Notes: generated by a model from the sequence alone, not told the origin. DNA of 40,893 nt from Chloroflexota bacterium (GCA_023473795.1 JAMCYS010000134.1:1-40893); one strand, 5' to 3'; numbered from the stretch's first letter, positions 8,002-16,999 are shown. Made by a program: numbers and translations.

Positions 8002-11000
8002 ATGTGGCTTTCTGATCTATCGATCAAGCGGCCGGTCTTCGTCACCATGGTGACGATCGCCCTAATGGTGGTGGGCTGGATCTCCTACACGCGGATGCCC
8101 GTGGACCTCTTCCCAAATTTCTCCGTGCCGGTCGTGGTCGTGCGCACCATCTACCCGGGTGCCACGCCGCAGGAGGTGGAGAGCTCGCTCTCCCAGCCGG
8201 TGGAGCGTGCCGTCAGCTCGCTGAACAGGGTCAAGAACGTGCGCTCCACTTCTAACGAGTCGGTGTCGGTGGTGATGGTGGAGTTCGACACGGACTACGA
8301 CTCCAAGCAGGCCGCCGACGAGGTGCGCCAGCGGGTGGAAAGCATGAAAGGAACACTGCCCGCCGACGCTAACGATCCCGATGTGCTGCGGTACGATCCC
8401 GCGTCGACCCCCATAATGTTACTGGCCGTCTCGGACTCCAGCGGCAGTCTGGATTCCTACCGCCTGCGCACTCTGGTGGAGGATGAGGTCTCGAGCAAGC
8501 TGGAGCGCGTGCCGGGAGTGGCCTCAGTGACGGTCAGTGGCGGTCTGCAGCGCCAGGTTCAGGTCAACCTGCAACTCACCAGGCTGCAGGCCCTAATGCT
8601 GCCCGTACAGCAGGTCATCTCGGCGATCAAACAGGAGAACGTCAACATTCCAGGCGGCCGTCTCAACGAAGGCAGCCAAGAACGTCTAGTCCGCTCCGCG
8701 GGCGAGTTCACCAGCGTCGATCAGCTGGCCTCGGTGCCGATTCAAACGCCGAGCGGCGCCACCGTCTACCTCCGCGACATAGCCGAGGTCAAGGACGGCT
8801 ACATGGAGGTGCGTTCCACCAGCCGCTTCGACGGCAAGGACAGCGTACTCGTCTCTATCCTCAAGCAATCGGGCACCAACACCGTGAGCGTCGCGGATGG
8901 GGTCAAGGCCAAGATGGAGGAAATCAAGGCTAGTCAGCCCCAGCTGAATCTGGCTATTGTGGACGACCAGTCCGTCTTCACCCGCGAGTCAACGGTGGAC
9001 GTGATGGTAACGCTGGTCATCGGTGCCATCCTAGCGGCGCTGGTCGTTCTGGCCTTCTTCCGCAACTTCCGCAACACCCTAGTCACGGTGGCTGGCCTGC
9101 CGGTGATCGTGCTGGGCTCCTTCGTCTTGATGAGCAGTCTCGGCTTTTCGCTGAACATGATCACACTTATGGCCCTCTCTTTGTCGATCGGCATGCTGGT
9201 CGACGACGCCATAGTTGTGCGCGAGAACATCTTCCGGCATACCGAGGAGGGCGAGCACCCGCGCCTTGCCGCCAGCAAAGCGACCGCCGAAATCGCCCTA
9301 GCCGTGCTGGCAACTTCCTTTACCATCGTCGCCGTTTTCGCTCCCATCGCCTTTACCTCGGGCATCGCCGGCCGCTTCTTGCGTGAGTTTGGCCTCACGG
9401 TCGTCATCGCGGTCCTGCTATCGCTCTTCGAGGCCTTCACACTTGCGCCCATGCTCTCGGCGTACTTCTTCCGGCCGAGCCGCAAACCCCGGGAAGAGGC
9501 CACCCACCGCAGCGGCGCCTACGGTCGGCTCGACAGCTATTACCGCCGCGTCCTCGGCTGGGCTCTACGACACCGGCTGGCCATCGTCTTGGTCGGGCTA
9601 GTGTCGCTGGTGGGAAGCGGCATCTTCGCCTCGATCTTGGAGCGATCCTTCATTCGCGACTTCGACCGTGGCGACCTCACGGTTAACCTGGAGATGCCTC
9701 CCGGCACATCGCTCACCGAGATGGACGCTGCCGCTCGGCAGGCGGAGAAGATGGTGATGGCGGTCCCCTACGTCGAGCGTGTCGTCACGTCGGTTGGCTC
9801 CGACGACGGTACGACCGAGACTGGTTGGTTGAAAGTCCACCTGAAAGAAAGGGGGCTGCTCGATCGTTTCCAGAGCGACGTCCGTCCTCAGCTGGCCACG
9901 CTCTCGCGGGTGCGCTTCAACATCGACATGCAAGCCAACAGCCTGGCCGGCATGCTCAGCTCCTCGGCCAGCAACGTGCGCGGCCGCCCCTTGCAGCTGC
10001 AGGTTAGGGGCGACGACCTAGCCAGTATCGACTACGCCTCGCGGCAGGTGTTACAAGCGCTCTCTCGCATCCCGGGTGTGGTCGACATCGACCGCAGCCT
10101 CAAGTCCGGCCGACCGGAGCTGCGGATCGTAATGGACCGGGAACGGGCGGCGGATTTGGGGGTTTCCACCGCCCAGGTCGGCGCCACCGTGCGCGCCCTG
10201 GTCAACGGGGAGGTCGCTTCCACGCTCCGCGGCACGGACAAGGACATAGACATCCTCGTTCGCTTGCAGCAGGCCGACCGTGATAGCGCCGTGGCGATAG
10301 AGCAGCTGCCGCTGCTGACGCCCAAAGGCCGGCTGGTGCCGCTCTCGGCCGTGGCCAATCTCGAACCGGGCTCCGGTCCGGCACAGATCGACCGGCTGAA
10401 TCGGCAGCGCGAGGTCACCGTCGGCGCCAGCTACCTTGGCAGGCAGTTGGGAGAGGTCACGAACGATGCCCACGCTGCCATCGACAAGCTGCCTTTGCCG
10501 AAGGGAGTAACCGTCACCTTCGGAGGTACCACCACCTATATGGAGGAGGCCTTCAGCAGCCTCATTTTCGCCTTGCTTCTGTCTATTCTCTTCGTCTATA
10601 TGATTCTGGCCTCGCAGTTCGGCTCCTTCGTCCACCCATTCACCATCATGCTGGCCTTGCCGCTCTCCTTCCTGGGCGCGTTCTTCAGCCTCTGGGCGAG
10701 CGGCCAGAGCCTGGACATGGTGAGCTTGATCGGCGTGATCCTGTTGATGGGCCTAGTGACGAAGAACTCGATTCTACTCGTCGATTACACCAATACCCTG
10801 CGGGGCCGCGGACTCGCCCGCGACGAGGCGCTACTGACCGCGGGGCCCGTGCGTTTGCGGCCGATCCTCATGACCACAATCGCCATGATCTTCGGCATGG
10901 TGCCGATTGCTCTGGGCTACGGCGCGGGCGCCGAGGTTAGGCAGCCGATGGCCATCGCGGTCATCGGCGGCCTGACGACGAGTACCATCCTCACCCTGGT

Positions 11001-11124
11001 AGTGGTGCCGGTGGCCTACTCCCTGATCGACGATCTCACCGGCGTCTTCCGCCGGCTCTTCGCCAGCCGCCAACCGCTGCCGGCGGCGGGAGGATCGGAC
11101 GGTGACGGGGCAGCGCCGGCCTAA
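8002..11124 (+). CDS. RND-family efflux permease (AcrB/MdtB type)
   Basis: This 1040-residue protein is full length for the AcrB/HAE1 class. It starts with the cytoplasmic helix and TM1 pattern (LSIKRPVFVTMVTIALMVVG) and has two periplasmic porter domains of about 300 residues, each followed by a six-helix bundle. The proton-relay aspartates are in TM4 (GMLVDDAIVVREN). Later RND motifs include GLVTKNSILLVDYTN and RLRPILMTTIAMIFGMVPIA, with the glycine/proline spacing expected. It uses proton influx to drive substrate export with the adaptor encoded just upstream. The substrate is unknown; MarR control suggests drugs, phenolics or lipids. The sixth-frame overlaps in this gene are shadows. Confidence 0.95.
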   Translation: MWLSDLSIKRPVFVTMVTIALMVVGWISYTRMPVDLFPNFSVPVVVVRTIYPGATPQEVESSLSQPVERAVSSLNRVKNVRSTSNESVSVVMVEFDTDYDSKQAADEVRQRVESMKGTLPADANDPDVLRYDPASTPIMLLAVSDSSGSLDSYRLRTLVEDEVSSKLERVPGVASVTVSGGLQRQVQVNLQLTRLQALMLPVQQVISAIKQENVNIPGGRLNEGSQERLVRSAGEFTSVDQLASVPIQTPSGATVYLRDIAEVKDGYMEVRSTSRFDGKDSVLVSILKQSGTNTVSVADGVKAKMEEIKASQPQLNLAIVDDQSVFTRESTVDVMVTLVIGAILAALVVLAFFRNFRNTLVTVAGLPVIVLGSFVLMSSLGFSLNMITLMALSLSIGMLVDDAIVVRENIFRHTEEGEHPRLAASKATAEIALAVLATSFTIVAVFAPIAFTSGIAGRFLREFGLTVVIAVLLSLFEAFTLAPMLSAYFFRPSRKPREEATHRSGAYGRLDSYYRRVLGWALRHRLAIVLVGLVSLVGSGIFASILERSFIRDFDRGDLTVNLEMPPGTSLTEMDAAARQAEKMVMAVPYVERVVTSVGSDDGTTETGWLKVHLKERGLLDRFQSDVRPQLATLSRVRFNIDMQANSLAGMLSSSASNVRGRPLQLQVRGDDLASIDYASRQVLQALSRIPGVVDIDRSLKSGRPELRIVMDRERAADLGVSTAQVGATVRALVNGEVASTLRGTDKDIDILVRLQQADRDSAVAIEQLPLLTPKGRLVPLSAVANLEPGSGPAQIDRLNRQREVTVGASYLGRQLGEVTNDAHAAIDKLPLPKGVTVTFGGTTTYMEEAFSSLIFALLLSILFVYMILASQFGSFVHPFTIMLALPLSFLGAFFSLWASGQSLDMVSLIGVILLMGLVTKNSILLVDYTNTLRGRGLARDEALLTAGPVRLRPILMTTIAMIFGMVPIALGYGAGAEVRQPMAIAVIGGLTTSTILTLVVVPVAYSLIDDLTGVFRRLFASRQPLPAAGGSDGDGAAPA

Positions 11125-11160
11125 CGCCATTTCACCACGCCTCCGCTCTGGTTACTCGCC

Positions 11161-11197
11161 GAGGCCTGGCCGCTGGCTACTCCGCCGGCCGGGCCTC
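11161..11197 (+). terminator. Possible terminator hairpin after the RND operon
   Basis: GAGGCCTGGCCG (11161-11172) pairs with CGGCCGGGCCTC (11186-11197), giving a 12-bp stem with one G-T pair. It sits 37 bp past the permease stop. No T-run follows, so it may stabilise the 3' end rather than terminate. Confidence 0.45.
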
Positions 11198-11305
11198 AGT
11201 CTGGCCGGCGCAGGCTCACCACACCGGTCGCGAGATTGCTGTAATACCCGGCCGGCGAGTGTATAATGCTCCGTCGGACGAGCGATCTGGCCCGTATTCT
11301 TAGTC

Positions 11306-12154
11306 ATGGAGATGGCGGTGGAGATCAATTTCTGCCCCGAGCGGATCGTCGAGTTGCAGGCGGCTCTTACGCGGGAGGAGGTGGAGGAGCGGGCCCTGGC
11401 CAAGCGGGTGGACGTCTTCGGCCAGGTGGCCAAGCTCTTTCAGCGCCCCAAGGCCGAGGACATCACTATCGCCGCTTTGCAGCTGAGATTCGAGCCGTTC
11501 TGGCTGGCGGCAGCCACGGCGCGCTACGTCTATGAACGCCAACACGTCTATCACGTCGAGGTTCCGCCGGAAGTGCAGTCCGTCACCGTCGAGGGGCACG
11601 AGTACTCGGCGGCCGCGGGCAAGAACCCGACCTTCGACCTGCCAGCGCTGGATCACTGCCGCGAGGAGTCCCGCCAGGAGATGTTGGTCGACGCCGTCTC
11701 AGGGCGGGAGGGTGATTTCAAGAAGTTCCTGGCCTACGGCAAGAACGAAGTCCCTGACTTGGCCACCCTAGAAGCGAACGGCGCTGTGGTTCTCCCGCCC
11801 CAAGCGCGCAGCTCAGTGGTGGTCCGCAAGATCGTCACACTGTTGATGAAGTCCTTCGAAGCCGACACCATTCTCGAAGATAGCGTCGACTTTGAGGAAC
11901 TGACTCTGTATTACCGGCCTGTGTACGCCGTCGAGTATCTCTGGGCGGCGAAACAGAAGCGCCAGGTGGTGGAGGTAGACGCCCTCACGGGTGATACTCG
12001 TACCGAGGGCGGCCGGATCGTACAGCACGTCACCCGCGTTCTGCAAAACGACGACCTGTTCGATATTGGCGCCGACACGATCGGAACCATCATGCCGGGC
12101 GCCAACATCGCCATCAAGGTCGGCCGCTTCGCGGCCCGCAAGGTGATCAAGTAG
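11306..12154 (+). CDS. Conserved-looking protein of unknown function
   Basis: This is a soluble protein of about 280 residues that I do not recognise. There is no signal peptide or membrane span. A helical, charged N-terminus (REEVEERALAKRVDVFGQVA) leads into a beta-rich part with IAALQLRFEPFWLAAATARY. Toward the C-terminus lies the segment LTLYYRPVYAVEYLWAAKQK, then VVEVDALTGDT, which reads like a repeat of the first beta unit. It ends with a glycine-rich, basic tail (PGANIAIKVGRFAARKVIK). The start could be ATG 11306, ATG 11312 or GTG 11318; only the last has a GGAG at usable spacing. A TATAAT at 11262-11267 without a good -35 box may be its promoter. A terminator follows at 12210. Confidence 0.75.
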   Translation: MEMAVEINFCPERIVELQAALTREEVEERALAKRVDVFGQVAKLFQRPKAEDITIAALQLRFEPFWLAAATARYVYERQHVYHVEVPPEVQSVTVEGHEYSAAAGKNPTFDLPALDHCREESRQEMLVDAVSGREGDFKKFLAYGKNEVPDLATLEANGAVVLPPQARSSVVVRKIVTLLMKSFEADTILEDSVDFEELTLYYRPVYAVEYLWAAKQKRQVVEVDALTGDTRTEGGRIVQHVTRVLQNDDLFDIGADTIGTIMPGANIAIKVGRFAARKVIK

Positions 12155-12209
12155 CCCGAGCCGCTTCTGCATCGCTCTAGCGCTCGCGACCATACCTTGC
12201 TGCTGCCCT

Positions 12210-12235
12210 GCCTCGCCGCTCGGGCGGGGCTATTT
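12210..12235 (+). terminator. Intrinsic terminator after the unknown gene
   Basis: The stem GCCTCGCC / GGCGGGGC (8 bp, one T-G pair) has a short GC loop and is followed by TATTT. It separates the unknown gene from the phosphate-transport group. Confidence 0.6.
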
Positions 12236-12318
12236 CAGCTTGGACTGCCGACTGTCGGACCCCCGTTCGCCCCCGCCGCCGTTGGATGTTACAATACGCT
12301 CTAGTAGGCAAGCAGAAC

Positions 12319-13308
12319 ATGAACATGGCCGTGACTTGGCAGACGCTAACAGTAATCGTTCTCGCCTTTGGCTTTGCCTACTTGAACGGCGTGCTCGACA
12401 GCGGCAGCCTGGTGGCGACGGCCATCGCCTCGCGCAGCCTGAGCTCACGCTGGGCGCTGGCTTTGGCCAGCCTCGCCGAGTTGGCCGGGCCCTTCCTTTT
12501 TGGCACGGCCGTTGCGACGACGATTGGCACGGGCCTGGTGCAACCCGCAACCGTTAGCGTCCTGCTGGTGGGCTCGGCCCTGCTTGGCGCGCTGGTTTGG
12601 AATGTGTTTTCTGCCTTCGCCGGCCTACCGACAAGTTCGTCGCACGCTCTGGTGGGCGGTCTGGTAGGGGCCGCTTTGGCGGCGGGCGGGACGCAGGCCC
12701 TTCAGGCGGCGGGGCTGCTGCGCATTCTCTTGGCGTTGGTCGTCGGGCCGTTGGCCGGACTGGCCCTTGGTTACCTTGGCCTGCGGCTGCTGCTGGTGGC
12801 TCTGCGCGTGGCTACGCCCGTCGTCAACTACTGGTTCAAGCGGGCGCAGACCGTGACTCTGATCGTGCTGGCCTTGAGCCACGGCACCAACGACGCCCAG
12901 AAGACGATGGGCATGCTCTTACTGGTACTGGCCGCGTCCGGTGTGTCCACCGGAGGACAGGTGCCACTCTGGGTGGTTGCATTTAGCGCGGCAGGCCTGG
13001 CCTTGGGCATTGCGCTGGGAGGGTCGCGGACCCTGCGTACCGTGGGTAGTGGATTCTATAAGATCCGCCCGGTGCACGGCTTCAGCGCCCAAACAGCCGC
13101 GGCGTTGGTGATCTTGGGCGGCACCGCGCTGGGAGCGCCGCTGAGCACCGGTCAGGTGATGAGCAGCGCTATTATTGGCGTCGGCGCGGCCCATCGTCTT
13201 TCGGCCGTGCGTTGGGAACTGGCGCGCAACGTCGTCATCGCCTGGTTGGTGACGATGCCGGTCTCAGGCACGTTGGCCGGCGGCATGTATTGGTTGCTCT
13301 CCCGATAA
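12319..13308 (+). CDS. pit: PiT-family inorganic phosphate transporter
   Basis: This is a polytopic membrane protein of about 330 residues, a low-affinity metal-phosphate:H+ symporter. The C-terminal signature is intact (LALSHGTNDAQKTMGMLLL), as is the GLPTSSSHALVGGLVGAAL motif of the first half. The first-half counterpart of the GxND signature reads LNGVLDSGSLVATAI, so the usual N-D/A-N pattern is altered. I prefer ATG 12319 or 12325 over the upstream ATG 12286, which lies in a TACAAT-like promoter region. A DUF47 gene follows after 12 bp; pairing of Pit with DUF47 is a recurring operon. Confidence 0.88.
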   Translation: MNMAVTWQTLTVIVLAFGFAYLNGVLDSGSLVATAIASRSLSSRWALALASLAELAGPFLFGTAVATTIGTGLVQPATVSVLLVGSALLGALVWNVFSAFAGLPTSSSHALVGGLVGAALAAGGTQALQAAGLLRILLALVVGPLAGLALGYLGLRLLLVALRVATPVVNYWFKRAQTVTLIVLALSHGTNDAQKTMGMLLLVLAASGVSTGGQVPLWVVAFSAAGLALGIALGGSRTLRTVGSGFYKIRPVHGFSAQTAAALVILGGTALGAPLSTGQVMSSAIIGVGAAHRLSAVRWELARNVVIAWLVTMPVSGTLAGGMYWLLSR

Positions 13309-13320
13309 TGAGGCGGCAGA

Positions 13321-13950
13321 ATGGGGCTTAGGGACATCCTCTTCGGGCGCAGGCGAGCGGACTTCTTGGGCATGCTTGAGGAGCAGGCGCTTATCACCTT
13401 GAGGGGGCTGAGAGCACTGGAGACCTTCGCCAACACGGGGAGCAAGGAGGACGCCCAACAGGTTACGGAGCTGGAGAAAGAGGAAGACGACCTGCGCCGA
13501 ATCTTAATCGAGGAATTGAACCGCACGTTCGTCACTCCGATCGACCGCGAAGACATCTTTGCCCTTTCGCGGGCAATCGACGACGTACTCGACTACGCCT
13601 ATACCACTGTGGACGAGATGACGCTTCTCCAGGTGGAGCCCAACGAGCACGTACGCCGGATGGTGTCCGTCTTGCGCGACGCGGGTGAGGAGCTATATCG
13701 CGCGGTTCGCCACCTCAAGAACCACCCCAGGGTGGCCAACGACCACGCCCTGCGCGCCAAGGGGTTGGAGAATCGAGCCGAGTCCATTTACAGAGAGGCG
13801 CTGAGCCAGCTGTTTTCCCTGGCCGGCGACGTCAACGGCATAGTCCACGTGCTCAAGATGCGCGAAGTGTATCGTCACTTGAGCAACGCTGCCGACCGGG
13901 GCGACGAGGCGGCGGACATTATCACCGACATAGTCGTCAAGATGACGTGA
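13321..13950 (+). CDS. DUF47 / PhoU-like Pit accessory protein
   Basis: This 209-residue all-alpha protein matches DUF47 family length. It opens with an FGRRRADFLGMLEEQA segment, then helices with the conserved acidic clusters LEKEEDDLRRILIEELNRTF and PIDREDIFALSRAIDDVLDY, and ends KMREVYRHLSNAADRGDEAADIITDIVVKMT in two parts. PhoU-like helical bundles bind metals through such E/DxxxD motifs. The family sits next to PiT transporters and is thought to gate them. The spacing to the permease (12 bp) supports one transcript. Confidence 0.92.
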   Translation: MGLRDILFGRRRADFLGMLEEQALITLRGLRALETFANTGSKEDAQQVTELEKEEDDLRRILIEELNRTFVTPIDREDIFALSRAIDDVLDYAYTTVDEMTLLQVEPNEHVRRMVSVLRDAGEELYRAVRHLKNHPRVANDHALRAKGLENRAESIYREALSQLFSLAGDVNGIVHVLKMREVYRHLSNAADRGDEAADIITDIVVKMT

Positions 13951-13963
13951 GGGGGTGCCCGTA

Positions 13964-14329
13964 ATGCGCACGTTGATCATTGTCCTCGCGGTAATGGTCG
14001 GACTACTGGCTGTCGTTCCACTGGTGGTCCTGATCGTCGTCTGGGCAGCGCAGGGGTTCACGGCCGCCGCTGCCTGGGCGGCCATTTACCTGCTTCTCTG
14101 GTCCATACTGCTCACTCTGGTGCCGCTGGCGGTCCTGGCGGTGGCGGTGGTCAAAGGCGCGCCTTTTGCACTTGGCAAGATGGGCTCGTTCTTCGGCAGG
14201 TTCCGGCGACTGGCAGAGCGCTTGGACGGTCTGGTGGCTCGCGCCAGCGGCGTGGCGGTGCGCCCAGACATCTGGTTGTACTCGAAGGCCGCCTGGCTGA
14301 GCGGCTACCTGCACGGCGTGCAGCGTTAG
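13964..14329 (+). CDS. Small membrane protein, unknown function
   Basis: The protein has about 121 residues. ATG 13964 has GAGGGGG at good spacing, while an upstream GTG at 13955 lies within that ribosome site. There are two strong hydrophobic spans: the N-terminal one (IIVLAVMVGLLAVVPLVVLI) and one around residues 42-67 (WAAIYLLLWSILLTLVPLAV). A basic amphipathic part (FGRFRRLAERLDGLVARAS) and a short cytoplasmic tail follow. It follows DUF47 after 13 bp and precedes a glycine-zipper protein, so it may be part of the phosphate-transport operon. No family is recognised. Confidence 0.7.
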   Translation: MRTLIIVLAVMVGLLAVVPLVVLIVVWAAQGFTAAAAWAAIYLLLWSILLTLVPLAVLAVAVVKGAPFALGKMGSFFGRFRRLAERLDGLVARASGVAVRPDIWLYSKAAWLSGYLHGVQR

Positions 14330-14378
14330 TTGACCCTCCGCCGTTCGTAGTCTTTATCAAGGTATCGGAGGTGCGGCT

Positions 14379-14657
14379 GTGAAGATGGAGGTCAACAGGA
14401 GCGACCTGGCAGGGGGACTACTGGCAGGTCTCGCGATTGGCTTGGGAGTTGGCTTGTTGCTGGTTCCCAGGCGAGGTCAGGCTCTGGGGGCGTGGCAGAA
14501 CAGCGAGATGGGCCGTCGTCTCGCCGCTTCAGGCCCGTTAATCTTCGAAGCGGGCCTTGTCGTACTCACCCAGCTGCGCCCCACCTTGGGCCGGCTGGCG
14601 TGGGGCCTGGTGCAACTGGCGGGAAGATCCCGACCGCGAGGCGGGGAGAAGAGCTAG
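14379..14657 (+). CDS. YtxH-like small membrane protein
   Basis: This is a 92-residue protein starting at GTG 14379 with GGAG 7-8 bp upstream. A single glycine-rich span (GGLLAGLAIGLGVGLLLVPR, residues 12-31) ends in PRRGQALGAW, the G-zipper plus P-x-x-G pattern of YtxH-type proteins. A hydrophobic helix and an Arg-rich tail follow. YtxH-like proteins are short envelope proteins often linked to stress, without a defined biochemical role. It is the last gene before the 450-bp structured leader of prkA. Confidence 0.6.
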   Translation: MKMEVNRSDLAGGLLAGLAIGLGVGLLLVPRRGQALGAWQNSEMGRRLAASGPLIFEAGLVVLTQLRPTLGRLAWGLVQLAGRSRPRGGEKS

Positions 14658-14699
14658 CCAGTGGCGCTTGGCAGCCGCGGCTGACGCCGTTGCCGACGC

Positions 14700-15043
14700 C
14701 TGGGGTGTAAGCGGAATGGCACAAAAGCTGCGATTCCCCTGGGGTGAGCGGCGGTGCCGAACTATCCCGAAGCAAAGGTAAGGCGAATGACAAAACCACA
14801 GGATGCCAGGGAAGGGAAGCAAAATCGCTTGGTCATCCCGCAGGTTGTTCACCGAAGACCTCCGGGCTGAGAGCTCTGAGCCACCGGCGGCAATGCTGCC
14901 CCGGAACCGCGCAACGTCAACCTGGTTGAGGGGTCAGGCCCTGCGTGCCGGTTAGTTGTACGGCGATGGGGTAAGCGAGAGGCGGATAGCCGGCGAACGG
15001 GCTGGCTCTCACCAAGTCACTTCGGTGAGAGCCAGCTATTTTT
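14700..15043 (+). ncRNA. Structured leader or small RNA upstream of prkA, class unknown
   Basis: The interval 14658-15103 has no credible gene but many nested complementary segments. GGATG(14801-14805)-CCA pairs with TGG-T-CATCC (to 14838), enclosing GAAGC/GCTT. AGGT pairs with ACCT around 14842-14861. CCGGGCT pairs with AGCC-CCGG, and GGCA-ATGC-TGCC is a compact hairpin (about 14890). GCCGGTTA (14948) pairs with TAGCCGGC to about 14994. The series ends in a perfect intrinsic terminator at 15001-15043, 60 bp before prkA. That layout fits a riboswitch-type attenuator or an independent small RNA. I compared it from memory with the cobalamin, TPP, c-di-GMP, c-di-AMP, fluoride and SAM classes and found no match. 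The 5' boundary is approximate. Confidence 0.4.
15001..15043 (+). terminator. Intrinsic terminator in the prkA leader
   Basis: GCTGGCTCTCACC (15001-15013) pairs perfectly with GGTGAGAGCCAGC (15024-15036) around a 10-nt loop. TATTTTT follows. It lies between an unrecognised structured region and prkA, on the coding strand, so prkA transcripts from upstream must read through it. Confidence 0.88.
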
Positions 15044-15103
15044 GTGCCTTTTTGAGGTAGGTCCGAGAGCGCACCGTGCGGACCAGGGAGGAGCGGATCG
15101 AGA

Positions 15104-16999
15104 ATGAACCTAGTCGAGCGTTTGGAGAAGTACCGCGCCGAGGAACGCAAGCTGGGCTGGCAGGGTACTTTCAAGGAATACTTCGATCTAGTCGCCAAGA
15201 ACCCCAGCCTGGCCCGGCTGTCGCATGCCCGGATCTACGACATGATTACCGCGGCTGGTTCCTACGTGGGCGAGGACGGGGTCAAACACTATCGCTTCTT
15301 TGAGGACGATCTGTTTGGCGTGCAGCACAGCCTCGATCAACTGGTTGAGTACTTCCAGTCGTCTGCTGCCAGACTCGAGATCCGCAAGCGCATCCTGCTC
15401 ATGATGGGCCCGGTTGGCGGCGGCAAGTCCACGATCGTCTCCCTGCTCAAGCGGGGCCTGGAGAAGTACACGCGCAGCGACGAGGGTGCCGTCTATGCCA
15501 TCAAGGGTTGCCCGATGCACGAAGAGCCGCTGCACCTCGTCCCGGACACCATGCGCCCAGAAATCGAGCGCGAATACGGCATCTACATCGAGGGCGATCT
15601 CTGTCCCTCCTGCCAGGTGCGGCTACGCGAGATGTATGGCGACCGGGCCGAGGAGATGCCCGTGGAGCGGGTCGTCTTCTCGGAGAAGACCCGAGTCGGC
15701 ATTGGCACTTTCTCGCCCAGCGATCCCAAGTCGCAGGATATCTCTGAACTCACCGGCAGTATCGATCTGGCCACGATTGGCCAGTATGGCAGTGAGTCCG
15801 ACCCGCGAGCCTACCGCTTTGACGGGGAGCTGAACATCGCCAACCGAGGCATGATGGAGTTCATCGAGATGCTCAAGTCGGATGAGCGGTTCCTCTACGG
15901 CCTGCTCACCCTGTCTCAGGAACAGAACATCAAGACCGGTCGTTTCTCGATGATTTACGCCGACGAGGTGATCGTCTCCCATACGAATGAGAACGAGTAC
16001 AACGCTTTCATCGCTAACAAGCGCTCGGAGGCGCTGCAAGACCGCATCATCGTGGTCAAAGTGCCCTACAACCTGCGTGTGTCGGATGAGACGCGCATCT
16101 ACGACAAGCTGATCCGGCAAAGCGGCCTGCGGGACGTGCACATCGCGCCGCACACGCTCGAGGTGGCTAGCACGTTCGCCATCCTTTCTCGTCTGGAGGA
16201 GTCGAAGAAGGCTGGAATGAGCCTTCTGAAGAAGCTCAAGCTCTATGACGGCGAGGAAGTGGATGGCTTCACCGCCAAGGACGTGAAGGAACTGCGGGAA
16301 GAGGCTAGCCGCGAGGGCATGACGGGCATTTCTCCCCGCTATGTGATCAACCGGCTCTCGGCCGCGCTGGTGAAGGACGACGTCAAGTGCATCAACCCGC
16401 TTGATGCCCTGCGGGCCCTGCGCGACGGCATGGACCAGCACACCACTATCGGCCGCGAGGAGCGGGAACGGATCTTGAATCTATTGGCGGAGGCGCGACG
16501 GGAGTACGACGACGTGGCCAAACGAGAAGTGCAGAAGGCTTTCGTCTACTCCTTCGAGGAATCGGCAAAGTCGCTCTTCAACAACTACATGGACAACGTC
16601 GAGTCATACTGCAATCGCACCAAGTTGCGTGATCCAATCACGGATGAAGAGGTAGAGCCGGACGAGCGTCTGATGCGCTCGATCGAAGAACAAATCGGCA
16701 TCACGGAGACGGCCAAGAAGACCTTCCGCGAGGAGCTACTGATCCGTATGTCGGCGGCAACCCGCCATGGGCAGCGGTTCGATTACACGGCGCACGAGCG
16801 GCTACGGGAGGCTATCGAGAAGAAACTCTTCGCGGACCTCAAGGACGTGATCCGGGTGACCACGTCGGTCAAGGCGCCGGACGCGGAGCAGATGCGGCGG
16901 ATCAACGACGTCACCGAGCGCCTGATCACCGATCACGGCTACTGCCGGATCTGTGCGGGAGAGCTCCTGCAGTACGTGGGGACGCTGTTGAACCGGTAA
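15104..16999 (+). CDS. prkA: PrkA AAA+ / serine protein kinase family protein
   Basis: At 631 residues this is the usual PrkA length. The N-terminal AAA domain has a Walker A loop GPVGGGKST (102-110) and the family signature EYFDLVAKNPSLARLSHARI. The C-terminal kinase-like region includes QKAFVYSFEESAKSLFNNYM and DPITDEEVEPDERLMRSIEE. In the middle a CPxH...CPSC cluster (about 139-171) may bind zinc. PrkA proteins have been described as serine kinases and more recently as AAA+ proteases; they act in sporulation, starvation and nitrogen stress. ATG 15104 is preceded by GGAGGAG. It is the first gene of prkA-yeaH-spoVR, a conserved trio, and is read after an attenuator-like leader. Confidence 0.95.
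   Translation: MNLVERLEKYRAEERKLGWQGTFKEYFDLVAKNPSLARLSHARIYDMITAAGSYVGEDGVKHYRFFEDDLFGVQHSLDQLVEYFQSSAARLEIRKRILLMMGPVGGGKSTIVSLLKRGLEKYTRSDEGAVYAIKGCPMHEEPLHLVPDTMRPEIEREYGIYIEGDLCPSCQVRLREMYGDRAEEMPVERVVFSEKTRVGIGTFSPSDPKSQDISELTGSIDLATIGQYGSESDPRAYRFDGELNIANRGMMEFIEMLKSDERFLYGLLTLSQEQNIKTGRFSMIYADEVIVSHTNENEYNAFIANKRSEALQDRIIVVKVPYNLRVSDETRIYDKLIRQSGLRDVHIAPHTLEVASTFAILSRLEESKKAGMSLLKKLKLYDGEEVDGFTAKDVKELREEASREGMTGISPRYVINRLSAALVKDDVKCINPLDALRALRDGMDQHTTIGREERERILNLLAEARREYDDVAKREVQKAFVYSFEESAKSLFNNYMDNVESYCNRTKLRDPITDEEVEPDERLMRSIEEQIGITETAKKTFREELLIRMSAATRHGQRFDYTAHERLREAIEKKLFADLKDVIRVTTSVKAPDAEQMRRINDVTERLITDHGYCRICAGELLQYVGTLLNR

Noticed and set aside
14658-15043. Known riboswitch (cobalamin, TPP, c-di-GMP, c-di-AMP, fluoride, SAM) upstream of prkA
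   Set aside because: Short matches such as CTGAGA or GGCGATGG are present, but the conserved cores around them are absent. I keep it only as an unclassified structured RNA.
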